A stretch of DNA of 64,000 nt from assembly GCA_020055645.1 (NCBI GenBank), contig CM034547.1, positions 34,354,909-34,418,908 on the forward strand, in the 5' to 3' direction. The notes beneath the pieces were generated by a model. It did not search any database, was not told the origin of the DNA, and worked only from the letters and a program-made list of their open reading frames with translations. Below are positions 37,254 through 51,700 of the stretch, one piece after another. The position numbers and the translations under genes were made by a program. This DNA is from Tomocerus qinae. Taxonomy: Eukaryota; Arthropoda; Collembola; Entomobryomorpha; Tomoceridae. The first letter of the stretch is position 1. Each line of letters starts with the position of its first letter.

Positions 37254-39050
37254 ATATTTAGTGCCTTATGACGTACACTGTTTTCAATTTAAGAATAAAA
37301 TGTACTTCATGAATAAGCAGGTGCAGTTTTTTATTAGGGAGCACGTTTGGTCATATTTAAAAAAGATAGTAAAAGCTGACAGAATTTGATGTAAATATCA
37401 GACAAAATTGATATTGGTCTGTAGTTGTGCATGTAGGATGTAATGGCTTTAATAGAGCTCGGGTTGCCGTTGAAAGAGTAAATGAGTAGAATGATGCATA
37501 ATTTCGTGTTTGAGAAAATAATTAAAGGAGTTTCATATCTCCCACTAATTGGAACATTATTTTTATAGTGGTTATACTTGATATTAATGGGGACTGTAAA
37601 TTATTCTTGCGGTGGTGGCCACAAAAGCATTGTCGGTTAGTAAAGGTTTCCGCCTAATATTCTTTTAGGAAAACTAATTACTTCTTTAGCTTTCCCTGTT
37701 CACTTAAGCGAAGAAAAGGCGAGGCAACACGTCTCTCTCTCGCACACAGCTTACCTTTCTCCCTCCGCTTTCTCTTTCCCTCTGTTCCCATTTCTATTGC
37801 CGTTTACTTTCACTGTAATTGGAAGTTGGGTACCTATCTGGCAGTAGTAGCAGCTAATGATAAGTCTACAGCGTAAGCGTACTGGTAGATGCGTTTACTT
37901 AGGTAGGTACATAGGCAGACCGCAGAACGGAGTAGACGGTCTGTCTATTTCACATGAATCTAACTAACTAAATCCAACCATATGTTTCCCGTCATTATTT
38001 GCTGGATGGAGAATTTCTGCTTGGCTGTCATGTCAGCTCCACTAAAAGGTCTACAATATCTATAAGTAAGTAAGAGGCATGCAGTCTACCTCACGTAAAA
38101 TTAGGTAGGCAGGTTTAGTCTATTCACTTGTACATTTTAGTTGTACCTATTCGGCTGGATTACATCACATCGGTGCTCTCTGCACGATTTACACTTCAAA
38201 ACCAAACTCAATTTCAATCCATGGCCTTTCCATCTCTCCTCATACATTTCTACGGGTTCGAAACTGTTTATTTATGCAGGGGAATGGGATAGACGCTATG
38301 CCGTGGTTTGGAGAGGCCTATGCCTAACCTCCTTTGACATTATTTATATTGTCTTTGTCAACGGATCTCACCATCTGTGAATATTCGGGGAATTCTGCAG
38401 ACTATCCATGTAGGAGCTAACGTAATCGTTTCGCTTCTATTAATAAGTAACATATTCTTAGTGAAGTGAGTATTTGAGTATTTACGATAGTCATACATAG
38501 CAGCTATTTATAGTAACTATATAATTCAGTATATTTCTTGTCAGCCTTGTTACTTCCTTGTTGTATTTACTGGTAATGTAGTTTGATGCCGGTCGGGTCG
38601 GTGTGGTGTCTCGGTTTCGCCGTTCTTATCTCGTTGTTCCTTTTGCTCTTCTCATTCACTTTGCAATGCAGAACGGGCGGACGACTTGTGTCAAGTGAAA
38701 GTAAAGTCTTTAGCCATCCATTTATTTAGTCATTCAGGCATCTCATAATTTAAGCTGAGACTTCAAGTTACATTCTGTACACTGTCATGTCAGCTGAACG
38801 GCACTTGACTTGTCTTGTCTTACCGTTTAGTTGAGCTACTACTACTAGACTACCTTTCTACCTTAGTAGCTACCATAAGGCTTACAAAGGAAAGTCGGAT
38901 GAAAGGATAAAAGGAGGAAGACGGCTAAAAGGCTACTGTCGTAGTGCTAAGCTCACAAGAGATAAGACAACTTTGACAACTACCTTGACTTAACACGGCG
39001 TTACGGGACCTTGTACTGTAGTGTGCATATAAATTGAAAGCTCAAGACGA

Positions 39051-39073
39051 TGTATATATATGTGTGTGTGTGT
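39051..39073. repeat. TA/TG dinucleotide microsatellite
   Basis: A short TA run followed by about seven TG units. Simple repeat without visible function. Confidence 0.8.
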
Positions 39074-42000
39074 TTTCACACTTGGTTGATTGTGAGTTTA
39101 TACTAGTATACAACCTCGGAGGAGTACATATACTAATATTGTATTTAAGATGCTATGGATGAGGTGCGTAGCTGCCGCACATCGTGAGTTTCCTGGCATT
39201 AAGCATTCTTTGAGTTAAGGATGTCAATTCTAATGAAGCTTTTCGTACTGTTGTGTTGACGCTCTATGCCGTCAATGACTTCCTCACGCTCATTTTCCTC
39301 ATTAGTTTTGGCTTGATTCTATGGTCGGCTTTTCAAAAGGATCAAAAATGGCTGTAGCTTCTAGGAAAGAGAACATTTGAAAAGACTTGTTAAAATAAGA
39401 AACTCTTCAATCTATGCACAATGAAAAGAAAAGAAAGAAGGGGAAAGTTCGGAGAGAGTAAACGTCAATCTTAATCTTTTGTATTTCTTAATTCGAATGA
39501 CTTATTGTATGAAATTCATTTGGGTTGTGTGAAGACTCTCTTGTGTTACTTTTTCATTTATAAAAATAGAAAGAAAGTGGCACTAAAGAACACGAACCTT
39601 GTTTCATTCAACTTCATTTTCTCCCACCGATGGGGAAAATAGACGTTCTTCATTTGCAATGCTACACTGGACTTATTATAAGCTGTGGTTATTATTTCGC
39701 TCTTTCACATTCTGTTTAGAATGTTTATACTAATTGATGACGTATTTCATTTTTGACTATATAGTAGGAGCTTAAAGTATCAAAAAGTTTCTCCGACATA
39801 GTATTAATAAAAATAATTGAGTTAGCAGCTGTAATACTTGTGTATACAAAGTATCATACATATTTAATAGAACATATTCAGAGATGTAATGAAGTTAATG
39901 CAGCTTCTAAAAATTGTTTGACGCTCTTAAGTTCTTTGGTACTTACAACTAGTTTACAAGTATTAAGTAGGTACAGTTATTGTGTGAAAGTTAGTTTCTG
40001 CTGAAAGTGTGTCGTAGTTTTTCTTTCGTGTGTCCATTAGCGATGAAAGAGTAAGTTAAAGATTTACACCATAATCTCATATGGAGACATGGAGAGGCTT
40101 TTATCCAAGAATGGAGGAAAGGGACTTGGATGGAAGATGAAGGGGAAGTGAAGTCGTGAAATTCCCTTTCATCTCTTGGTTTCTGATCGGCTCGGATGTA
40201 GCTGAATATTTGATGGCGAGGTCGAGCACTAAAACGAGATTTAGAGTCGCAGCCGACAATTTAATTTGGAAAAATGTCTTTTAAGCGGACAGGTAGATGG
40301 ATAAGGAGTGGAATTGGTTTATTCTATATGTGGTTCTAAAGATGTGTATAGTGACAGTGTAATTTAGCATAAGTAGATTAGGAAAGGTGTAGGAGTGAGA
40401 GAGTGCCTTAGTGGAGGAGAATAATGGTGAAAGCACTACACTAGTAGGTAGGTATATAGGTTAGGTAGTTGTGGAAGTGAGAGAGAGAGTATATTAAAAT
40501 GGGCTAAGGATGTGAACAAGGGCTATTGGATTTCAACAGAGAGTATGTGAGTCCTGGAATTAGAGCAGAAATGGAAACAAGAGCTGAACTGAGTAAGTGG
40601 GATGAGAGGGAGAGGATCGTGGATTCACGAATGGTATTAAGGAGCTTGAGTGATTTAAATGGAAATCGACGCCAGAACAAAAGCAAAGAAATCTTGCAAG
40701 TCCCTCATGATTTCTCAGTTTTTATCCAATTTGGAGTCCATAGAGGAAAACAGAGGATGCCGGAACAGTACAGTTGAATTCACAATCTGAAATTTTATCA
40801 AGGCAACCTTTTCTCATTTTGATTGTATTACCATTACCCTTTGCTCTTGAGGAGACTAGAGGAAATGGAAGGAACGAGTTTCATTTTCCTGCTTGCTATG
40901 CTTGTCTGCTGGGTGTCCCGTTCCTCTATATGCAGACACAGGCAGCATTGTATATGCGGTAGACGTTAGTGCAGTAGGCAGAGCATGGGTCGTAATAAAG
41001 ATTCGCATCAGAAATACATTGAGATGAGGATCCACTTGCTTTGGAGGCGATGAATATAATATTCTATCCAATTATAATTATCTCATCCCATAGTAATGCA
41101 GAGAGTGTTTTTCTCCTTCCACAAATAGGACAAAGACGTAGCAAACTTATTATAGCATTATTTCATTCATGGCTGTGCTATACCACACATAGGCACTACA
41201 ACGTAGTTAGTATTCCCCTTACATCCTCCGTATAAAAAGTCTCCTTTTCCATCTTCATTAGGAGTCAACTGGAAAAAACATTGCAATATTACTATTTCTC
41301 CTTCTTGGATAAATACAGCCATTCCGCGACTTTGTGACTTAAGATTATTCTCATATTACTGCTACTGTTGTACTTACGTAAGGCTAAACTACCCAATATA
41401 TAATAGATAGAGATTGAGGACCAAGACCGGACGAACACCCAAAGTAAAGAGATAAGGAAATTTTTCAGTTCGCAGTGAGATGCGTATCGTCTATCGTATA
41501 TGTGGTCTGTTGAGTTGTGACTGTGGATGAAACGCACTAGACGAGTTTTTTGTCGTTGCCACAAAATAAATGGCAACGGTTTTGTTCTCATGTAGTGTTC
41601 AGTGTTCGCTGTTTTACTATGGAGGCATTCTTTTTTAGCGAGTGTGTATTTAAGGGGATATATCGTGTGAGATGTTTACTTTGCTCTTGGTAAGGATGTA
41701 TCTAAGTATAGTTGGCGTTGGCGGCTCTTCAGAACGCAGGAGTATTTACGAGATGATTGCACAGTTTTTTCTTCATTACATAAAAGTCCGTAGGATAGAG
41801 AAAATAAAAGCTTTTCCTGCCAGCAATTTACTATAAGTAGTTTAGCAGACAGCATAGGACAAGTATTGTTAGAACGAGAAATCAATGTTTCATTGCAAGT
41901 TTAAGTACCAATGCTGCTTTATGTGTTGTATTTTTGAATGTCATTCCGTGCTCGGCACAGTCTAATATGATGACATTTTACTTTTACTAATACTACGTGC

Positions 42001-43640
42001 TCACTGCTTATCCTCGGTCCTGTGCAGTCGTCTTCAGCCTGTTCAGTCCACTTCACCAACCCAAAAGCTGTGCTAACGGCTAAGATTCTCTTTTATGAAG
42101 GTTCGTTAAACGAGAGGAAGCGAAATAAAGTGCGTAAAATTCAAGTTGGTGTAGATGGGCTGATATTATTAGAAGACTCTATCATACTGTCTGGGACACT
42201 CAAAAGCCTTTATAAAGTAGGTGTGCCTTTGAGTATATGTGCAATTACGTCTTTACTACAAATGCTTTAAGACGAGATGGTTAGACGGGCATTTCGTATG
42301 TTCAGTGTCGATGGGTAAATAGAGGCTGCCATGTTATGTTGCATTTCTTTATCTCTACTTTTTTCATCTCTGTCTGTGTAGAAGTGGATTGGAGACCAGA
42401 CGGTAGGAACGTCTTAAGTACGTAAGTAGTGGAAAGAATGAAAACTACACTTAGATCTCGAGTACTCTGATCTGAAGAGGTTAAAAGTGATGTTTGACTG
42501 TCTGTGGCTATGATTTCAAAAAATTCTAGATATTATATGCCACATTGTATTTATGTGAATTCCAGTAGTAAACCCTCGTAACTTATACTACTATTGTCGA
42601 GACTTATAAGTGCATAGTTCGTCTTGCAAAATGATGGAGAAGCTCCTCGGTTGTAAAACTATGTTGGTCGGTAGGTATTAATATTGTTCTGGTGAGCCAC
42701 ACAAGCACGTCTCAGTTGTATGAGTATCTTCTACACTAATAATAGATAATATGGTAACCTAGGTATAAACTTAGCTACATGGAAAGATGTAAACTTGAAA
42801 CCCAGCAGATACTGCAGTGCACTGTCGAATGAATGGGATATTGTGGAGGATTGAACATAAGCATATATAAAATATATAAGTAGCAGTAGAAGTTGCTGTA
42901 TGTGTTAAAGTTCAGAAGATCATGAAAATACTGTAAGTATAAGTAGTAGAACAGAAGTGCATGTCTGGCCACCTACAAAACTATATGGCTACTTTAGCTT
43001 TGCCAGAGCAAGTCTGTACAACAAAGAGAGGAAAGGGGAATTGGGCCTTTGTTAGAGAAAATTGTACTTTCACGACAACAATAAAGCACATATAATGTAA
43101 GTGAAGGAGCTTCGTTGCACTATTCTTCTTTTCCGAGAGAAATAAGACGGAGAGTCGATTTGAGGGCAGTTTCTCTCTCTTTAGGAGCCCATCATACATT
43201 ATGGAGATCTTTATAACATCTCAGTTGTGAATTCTAATAGCCTTATTTCTTAAATTATTGGAACTCTTACGTTGCGAATACATTGTACTTGGACCTAAAC
43301 CGTCGAAACTGATTGTAAGCTTGGCTTATTACTATTACTTACACTTATTAGATTTCATTGGAGCAAACGCTCATGATTATTATGAGTTTTATTATTTTCA
43401 AGTCAGTATACGTGTAAGGTCGGATCTTAGTAAAGCTAAATCTACTCCTTCCTCACGCTCGCCTTCTCTCAATTCGCAAATGCATTTCTATGTTCTCTGA
43501 ACCGGAATATATAAGACACAATCCAAGCACCCATTTCTTTGCAATCAAATCGTTTCTATGCTATGTGAATTGAAAAGTAGCTGTTTAGATGTGCTAAAAA
43601 TGCCATCGTGGCACGAATGGAAATGTTGGTTTATAGTTAA

Positions 43641-44012
43641 GGGACGATCCACATATGACGTCTGCGATTTTTGGCCCTTTTTAGACCCCCTCCCCCCGTA
43701 TAGTCTGCCAACGTCTGTTTTTGAGCAACCCCCCCTCCCCTAATGACGTCTGCAAATACAACATGTAATTACACAAAATAGCAACTTTATTCTTTTGCGT
43801 CGTATAAATTTATTCAATGGTGTCACTAACTAATATTGCCATCCTCAAATGGGGGACGCAACCAGTTTAAATTGAAATCTTTGACATAGTACAATGCAGA
43901 CTTGCAGACGTCCTTTTCCTCTGTACCCCCTCCCCCCCTCCCATCATATATCGTCTGTTTTTTCATGCCCCCTCCCTCCCCAAAATCGCAGACGTCATAT
44001 GTGGATCGTCCC
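43641..44012. mobile_element. Harbinger-like MITE with terminal inverted repeats
   Basis: About 372 bases. The left end GGGACGATCCACATATGACG continues to TCTGCGATTTT and matches the reverse complement of the right end over about 31 bases. TAA flanks both sides (43638-43640 and 44013-44015), a 3-base TWA-type duplication as in PIF/Harbinger elements. The interior has C-rich tracts (CCCCCTCCCC) near both ends, running in the same direction although the termini are inverted, and several copies of CGTCTG. There is no coding capacity, so it would depend on a transposase elsewhere. I recall similar GGGACGATCC-type, C-tract-bearing elements in other invertebrates but cannot verify the family. Confidence 0.8.
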
Positions 44013-47000
44013 TAACAGTAAAAATGCAATTTGTAGCTGTTAACTATTATTCATGTCCTACTTAATATAGTCAGACCTATCTTCAAATCCAGTTGTCAAT
44101 TTGTTGAATTTATAACTTTGGCTTGTGATTGAAACTCTGAAATTATATGCTTTAAATTAAATGTGAATTTGGATCGGTCTCCAAATTCTGTCTGAGTGAA
44201 TTATCAGTCCAATTCTACTGGACCGAGACGATTGTATCTAACTTAAATATCTGCGCATTCGTAGTACACGTTGCAGTATTAGGTACTGCAGAAAATGAGC
44301 AAGTTTTTTGTCTTCAGAAACATTATTTAACTACGAAATGTAGGTTTTCTTGTATACATTTGGTGGGTAGTAACATAAAGATGCCTTTTGACTGAGGCAT
44401 TTTGATTATTTACAGCAAAAAAGAACTAGGATACGTAAGTAGGTGTTTCTCAGCTTCACTGCGAAGTCGTGTTATGTATATGAGTACCTAAATTAGTAGT
44501 TGTGCTGAAAATTGCGACCATTAGACTGATTAAACTTCAGTTTCATTTGGTATTCTTGGTCTGCTATATTTGCCATTTCGAGTGAGTTCAACAATTTGTC
44601 ATTGAGCCTTTTTTGCTCATTTCGCTATCTCTTTTCAATTTTTCGTGCAGATTTATCTTCCTGTGTAATGTGCGTTGTGCCAGAGGTTTCGAATATTTGA
44701 AATCAATGCAGGATATATATAGGTAGTATATCTCTTGTGAATTTACTCACACCTAGCTACTTATGTGTCTACTCCTCCTTTATATTTATCTGTGCATGTG
44801 AATCGTACTAATGAGTATCGAATGGAAATTATAAGGAACTAGTCCTTGTCGGTATTAGTTTTTAGTTTGGCTTGAGTCAAAGTAGGTTTAAGTAGTTTAC
44901 TGTTCCAGAGTGTTCAGTTGAAAGGATTCTTTCTGTTTTAGTCATTTTGTCTTAGTGCCTGTCTGTCTGTCTTTCGATCGGTTGTGTCGTCGTAATATGT
45001 TCTCGCACGTGTTATTAGTTGGCGTGTGTAATCTATGGTGCTCGTGTGATTGGAATTTCTCCTTTGAGACGGATGCACTATATGGTAGAGGAAGTATCTG
45101 TACATATTATTTCGGACGAGCACTGCTGAGACTGAACTTAACATAAGGCATATTGCTTGCTGCTGCGTGGGGATAGATGAGATGAAGTGAATGTAAATGT
45201 AAAAGTCTCTTGTGAAGAGAATATTTGTTTGGTTTTGTTTTTCTCATGTAAAATGTAAGGACCGACAGATATACAGATATGCATGTACACTGTACTTGCA
45301 AGAAAGCAAAAGAGCGAGATGCTAAGAAAGTAGTAGTAGTGAACACTATACAAGTAAATGTAGATAGATGTCTCCTATTGGTATATGATATGGCTACAGA
45401 ATATGCATGTATATGTTTACAGTTTACATAGAGTCATACATGAAGGTGAATAGAAGTAGGAAAGCAATGGACCATCTGTAAGTAGGAAAAGAGCCAATGA
45501 TATATTTGTTCGACTGTACACGGCGATACAAGTTGGAAATTTGGTGAATATTTAAATTCCTAGGGAGGCCTTTCTTCGAAACTTGCAACTTGACATGAGT
45601 GAGCCATATTTTATTTTTTGTTTGCTCTCTTTCTCCCCTTCTGTCTTTTTTTGTGTACACTTTTCCTCTATTCATTCTGTAGCATTGCATTGCTTTACAT
45701 TACTCCTCTGCCTCTACTGGGGACTATCTACTCACTCATATGATGTTGGTTATTATGTTGAGAGGATTCATGTGTCTATCCTTAAAACAAGAAACGGATG
45801 AATAAGTCAGGTTAGTTCTATAGTTTTCTATTCTACTGCACATATTATGATTATAGTTAGTGTGTGTAATATAACTGGGTAATATTATATATTATGTAAT
45901 ACCATTCTATTGTACTGATATTGCCACAGTCAGCCGGAGGCATGGAGTGGAGTGTAGCATATTATACAACCTAATACAATACATGCTCTTCACAAAGAGA
46001 GATAGACTCCTTTATTGTTGTCAAGTCAATCCTTCCCTCTTATATACTCACAAAATGCTATGTATAACACTACGCAAGAACCAAGATATTTAGATGTACA
46101 CAGATATTGTACTGTCTAATAGGTACATACGACATAAATATAATATACATACATATATTGTAGTATATATCAAAATAACATATATGATTTTAGGTAGATA
46201 TATATGGTGTGGTATTTGTATGTACTTTTCTTTTCACTTGCACTGTATGAAGATGAAGTTTTGTATAGTGTAAAGTACAAACTGACAGTCAGTACAGCAC
46301 ACTGATGCAGCATAGATCTTGAACGGAAGGAAGACAACTCTTTGTTTTCTGTAAGGATTATGAGTCCCAATGGAGAAGTGAATTATTTTCACAAGACAAC
46401 AATCCGTACTTGAATCTATCTTAAGGCGTCTGGCAGTACGACTAGTGTATGTATTATACTTATGTACTTATGTGTGCATCTTTGTCTTAACATATTCTCT
46501 CCTGGTTTACTACTGCATCTAGATCATTCCCCCGTATTTCTTTTCCACCGTCTACTCTCAACTCCTACTTTCCAAATACGAGTTAGTTAAAATAGACAGT
46601 ATAAGGAGATCTAGATATACATGGGATATCCAGTTTAAGTATGTTCACTAGTATTCTACTAGTATAGTCTTATGAAGATAGGAAGGAAAATTCCGTTTTC
46701 TCCAAGGAAATGAGTGTTGCCTTGATTTCCTTTGACGTTCCGTTTCGTCATCATTCTTCTTTCTACCCTCGCTCTTTTCTTCGTTTCTACACTTCTTCCC
46801 GAGAAATTCATTGGCTTTTAGTTATTGTTTTATTTTCTCCGTAGAGTCGCGAAGAAATATATGTAATTATTGTATTCGGAAGTCATTTGTCACCGATAGT
46901 GCATCTCCACATCCGTTTCTGCCATCATTATATTCTATTGCTTGCCAGAAGCTGCAGAGAAATTGAGAATTTATTTTGCCATTTTAGATTAGACGATTGT

Positions 47001-48537
47001 GCTCCAGCTTTTAATAAATGCCTTTATGGTATTTATGGGAGCATTTAAAACTGTCTTTATCCACCCTTAGCATATAGTAAACTATCCATCCTATGTGACA
47101 CTAGGCATTTAGTTTAACTGTTCAAAGTCCTAATCTATTTAATTAAAGGTATCTCTTCTTCTATAACTCTTAATAAATACGTTCCATCTAAGACTTATAT
47201 GACTTTGGGGTAATACACTTTAGAGCAAACTGGATTTTGTAGTTAGTAGTCACGTCTCGTTGGTTTTATTTCGTCATTTGGGATGGTGCGTGAAGGATGT
47301 TTGCGTGTATGTAGAATTGGAAATAAAGATATAAATGGAATTGAGGGGTTATGTTATTCACGGAAAGCGTCTTTGGGATATATTTAATAGCACAAGAAAG
47401 CATCTGGGTTTAACCCTCTAAAGTTCGTAAATATAAGCTTTAGCCTATAACTATTATAGGAAAAGGAAATCTAAGTAAATAACCCATAAGTATCTTCTGT
47501 TTGCTTGTGTATAAATAACCGTCTTGGTTTATACTTGTCGTTTGTTGAAATAACTGAAATGTACTATATGATATATGATATCTCTGTAAAGATAGATAAT
47601 AAGAATAATGTGGCTCACTGACTCGGCTCTGTGCATATTGTCGGAGCTCTGAAGTGGAGATTGAGATGTATGGGCCAGTCGGGGTTGTAGTGTCAGATTT
47701 GTAGAGATGTTGTGACTAGTGCTCAAGTAATGGACATCAAGGAGAAAGGGTTAATGCTCGTTTGTGTGCAAAGCGAGTTGGTTGGGGCGGAAGAGCCCAT
47801 TTCGTTGCATTTACGATAGCCAGTAAAATTGTAGCGAAGGGCATAATTTGTCGGGTATCAAAGCTTTATAGTTTGTCTTTATGGAATATTTTGACAGGAC
47901 TAAGCAAGATGTAGACTGAGACAGAGATAGGTACACCGCCACCGGAAGCCTCGTCTCTCTTTCCTTTCCATCTCACTTTAAAAGCGACAATGAGAAACAA
48001 TCGGCGGAAAGATAGAGACGCTCATTCGTTATTCTATCTCACGTTTATTTTCAGGTCAACTTTCCGCTCCGACAATAATAATTTGGCCAAAATAGACACA
48101 GTATATATAAGCTACCCTATCTTTTATTTTAGTCTGTCTCCTTTGCAATTTAAATATATTTAGAGCGCTCCCCCAGCTGAAATTACGTGAGTATCCTACG
48201 ACGACGAACCTCTTTACTATTTATGTATAATGTGGAGAAATTGGCGGAGAAACCTATATTTATGTGATGACAAGGAACATGCAATATAACTTAACTTGGT
48301 ACTAAAGTTTAAGTCACGTCATTTTTTTGCTAGAATCGAGTCCGTCATGTAAGTGAATGTGGTATCCTTTGGTCTCGTAAATAGGCAAATTCCATTAGCT
48401 TAAATGGAGTAAAGGAGCAATAGGGTTTCCTTGAATAGCTACAGACATGATATGTCGACAAGCGTGCAATTCTAGATTATGTTATTGTTTTTTGAATGTT
48501 TCTTTGTATGATTTCATGTTTGTTTGTTGTCAAACAG
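44013..48537. other. Furin intron, last part before the His exon
   Basis: Intronic DNA with no supported gene, RNA or transposon end. Ends in acceptor gtcaaacag. Confidence 0.65.
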
Positions 48538-48703
48538 GATCCTATGGCTAGCTTTGATGTGAACAGTCTGGATATGGATCCAATGCCCACGTACGATCTG
48601 ACGGACAGCAATCGTCATGGAACGCGCTGTGCTGGAGAAGTGGCCGCCGAAGCAAATAACAGTATTTGTGCCGTGGGCATCGCTTACGAGGCCGGTGTCG
48701 GCG
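48538..48703 (+). CDS. Fur1: Furin-like proprotein convertase, exon with catalytic His
   Basis: Internal exon of 166 bases, phase 0 at the start and phase 1 at the end, between acceptor gtcaaacag and donor GTAAGT. It continues directly from the previous exon (RNY then DPMASFDVN). It holds DSNRHGTRCAGEVAA, the subtilisin/kexin His motif, whose His is the catalytic residue (His194 in human furin). The following ANNSICAVGIAY corresponds to a calcium-binding loop region in furin. GC content is visibly higher than in the surrounding intron, as expected for a conserved exon. The reading frame stays open about 50 bases past the donor, but conservation stops at the GT, so the extension is intronic. 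Confidence 0.95.
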
Positions 48704-51700
48704 GTAAGTTTTCCTTAACAATCATTTTAACTCACTCAACCAATCCTGTAGTAAAATAAAGTTGAGTTTTTTGTAAATAAATATGTACTTATGGGGTAAG
48801 TAGTTCTTGTTGGTAGAGCCTGTAGACAGTTATATTATACAGATAGTAGCTAGCGAGAGGTAGTGAATAAAAACTTCTCCCTTTACGCCAAATGAGTACA
48901 TGACAAGTTGTATGCACTGGTAATACATGTTACATAATACTCATAATAGTATGTGGTACGTATGCGTTGTTTGAAGGTATATTGTAGTCATAGTCTAGTT
49001 ATATAAGATAATAATATGGAAGAACATTTCCTAGAATTTTTCTATGCAGAGTATTTCAGGTGTTGAATTGTGCTGTTAGTTTCCGTTCTTGTAATATCAT
49101 TTTGAGTCGAGTTCTCTTGGCGAAATTCAATTTGGTTTTATATTGTTATTTACTTAGTGGGATCTGATAAAGTTAGATCGTGTAAAAAGAACCGGAGAGG
49201 AAGTCAGGCATGAAATGACTCCCTACCTACTTTCTCCCTTTTTACTATTATGATTATTGTTATTTGCTCTGTGACACACACTCTTGACTTTGTACAGCTC
49301 TCATACGTTTTGATCCGAAAATCCGGAATGAATGAACTTTTCTTTCTTTGAGAAACTCTCTCAACTTGTATTTATTAGGTTTCGTTGCTTTGCTTTTGCC
49401 ATAGTCCTCCTTGTCTTGCCTTGGTTGGGCTGACTGGTGGCATTTCAGCCTTTTCTCTTGCCCGACGAAATGCTGACGAAGACTTGGACTGCCTGCCGTA
49501 TTTGCGTCTTCTGTTATGTGCATTCATTCATAGTCTTTCTTTTCTCTTCTCGTCCTACAAGTACCTTGAATATAATATAGTTTCCACCATTGTGACGTAA
49601 CTACCTACATGTGTACTCCAAACTCCTTGCATACTATATACATACTGTGCTTCTGCTGTTGTGATGTCAGTCCATTGAATTGAGAATGAGAGGAAAATGA
49701 AATGAAATGCAATGGAGATGAGAAAGCGAGTTCATTTTGCCATTTGAAGACTTCTCACAGTTCTGTTAAAGTCAAGGTATTACACTGCATAGTCACAATA
49801 CGGCATTTTAGAGTTGGAGTAATAGAGAAGGAGCGTTTGCTTTGTACCAGTTTACTGAATGGCGACTTTAGCTGAATAGTAGATGTAGGTTGGGTTATAT
49901 TAAGGGTAGCTAGTAGCTTAGTCATGGAAGGTACTAACAAGGTACCTATATTTTTACTGCTAGCCTCTATCTGTCTGTTGATGAAATGGAATGAAATGAG
50001 AAAAGGAAGTTGAGATGACTTTGGTTTAGTTAAGTTTTCGTGAAGGAAGAGCTGACTTAGTTTGGTTGGGTTGTCTGCCTAAGTAGGAATATCTCTTGGA
50101 AGAAGGTATGTTAGGTAGGTAGTAGTAGGTGATAGGTACATGTAAGTATGTTCGTTGATCTCTATTGCAGATGAGTATTACAGTTTCGTTCGAGTAGTAG
50201 AGACGTAATAAGAGACTTCCAAAGAAGACTATCTATCTCCACGGTCTAAATGAAAAGAGAATTTTCGGAAATTGAAAGGATCCAAGTCGTACGTACATAG
50301 CTTACAGTACACATAGTACATACAGGTGATTATGGTGATTTATGCTGGAACTCGCAAACCTCATGAAAATGGGAATTTTTACGGCCCTGCTGATGGAGAT
50401 AAGAGACTTTTTATTAGTGCTCCATAGCCTTGACTTGCTTTGCACTACCTCCATCCTCTCTCTACCGGTAATAGCCGGGGTGGCATTCCCCATGCAGGAT
50501 AAGTAGTGATCGTCTCGTCAGTCAGTGCCTAAAAGGCTAAAAGCAACTAGCTAGGACTCTTACTTAAACTTATATTACAGAGAGGAGGTGGCGGATGACG
50601 AACTGAATGGGCTTTGCGAGACATCTTCTCTATAATTTACAAATGTTGACTATACTCTATAGTATAGCCAGCTATGTAAAGTAATACTCCACAATATTTC
50701 TTATTTCATAGGGAAATTTGTAAATGCATGAAAATATCAAACTACAATAGGGCTTAAGCATTTTGTTAAAGTACGTACCTCTGTCTGCTTCGTTCTCTGT
50801 GTCATCTTCATCAAAATGATGTAGTTTTTCCCCATCATATTTGATTACGGCTTTTAAAGTTCTGTTTTCGTGAACACATAAATGACCTGTTGAGACCTGG
50901 TGTTTTATTTCTTAACTTTTTAGTCGCAGTCACCACTTTGCTTGCTACTTATACATAGTAGTAGTATGCAAAGGTATGCTGAAAGTTAGCCAGTCGAGTC
51001 TAATGAATGAATTCGTTACATTTATTGCTCAGATATAATTCATTGTTTCAGTGCTTCTTGAGTCTTCCTCCTCACCATAATGTGCTTTATCTACCAGTTG
51101 CATTTGCATTGCTCTACAGGATTTTACTTATCGTTAATTGCATCCTACGTTGTTCTATTCACTGGACAGGAAAATGTACTAGTGAGTATTCAGGTCAACG
51201 CAAAGATTTGTCTAAAGATTAGTTTAACGTATGCAAAGCAAATCTTCTTTTACTCTCTTGCTTAAGTGCATGGCTGTTAGTTTTCATAAATTATTCGAAT
51301 GTTTCAGTACTCCAGTTCCTTTTTTAGCGCTCTATATTATGTACACAAGGTACCTCATAAACTGACATGGAGTGTGCTTGAAAATATTTTAACGTTACCT
51401 CCGAGCCAATATATTTACTACTTACTTATTGTAATTGGGTATAGCCAAAGCTAAAGGGTTTATTATTCAGTCAGTTTGTGTCAGTAAGAGTTTTCTTTTT
51501 AATCGAGGACGCTTGTAAGGTATTTAACTCTTGGCAAATTTCTGCTTCGGTGAAGTGTAGTCCGTTATAGTAGTTGAGTTGGTTGAGAGGAGAAAGCTAA
51601 ACTGACAAGAGCTGAGTGAATGAGTGAGCTCTCGATGAGCAGCCTGTTAGGAATTATTAATATCTGGAAAAGATTAGTGTTTTAATACTTCTGGACGTGG

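Larger units (their letters stand above)
32653..43640. other. Furin intron, middle part
   Basis: AT-rich intronic DNA with no supported gene. It holds two overlapping perfect palindromes at 37228-37253, an ACT/TAC microsatellite near 36108-36122 and a TA/TG microsatellite near 39051-39073. Open frames of 60-110 codons on both strands have no recognisable features. Confidence 0.65.

Noticed and set aside
48496-48759. Open frame extending beyond both ends of the furin His exon
   Set aside because: Conservation starts at the acceptor (48538) and ends at the GTAAGT donor (48703); the flanks are intron read-through.
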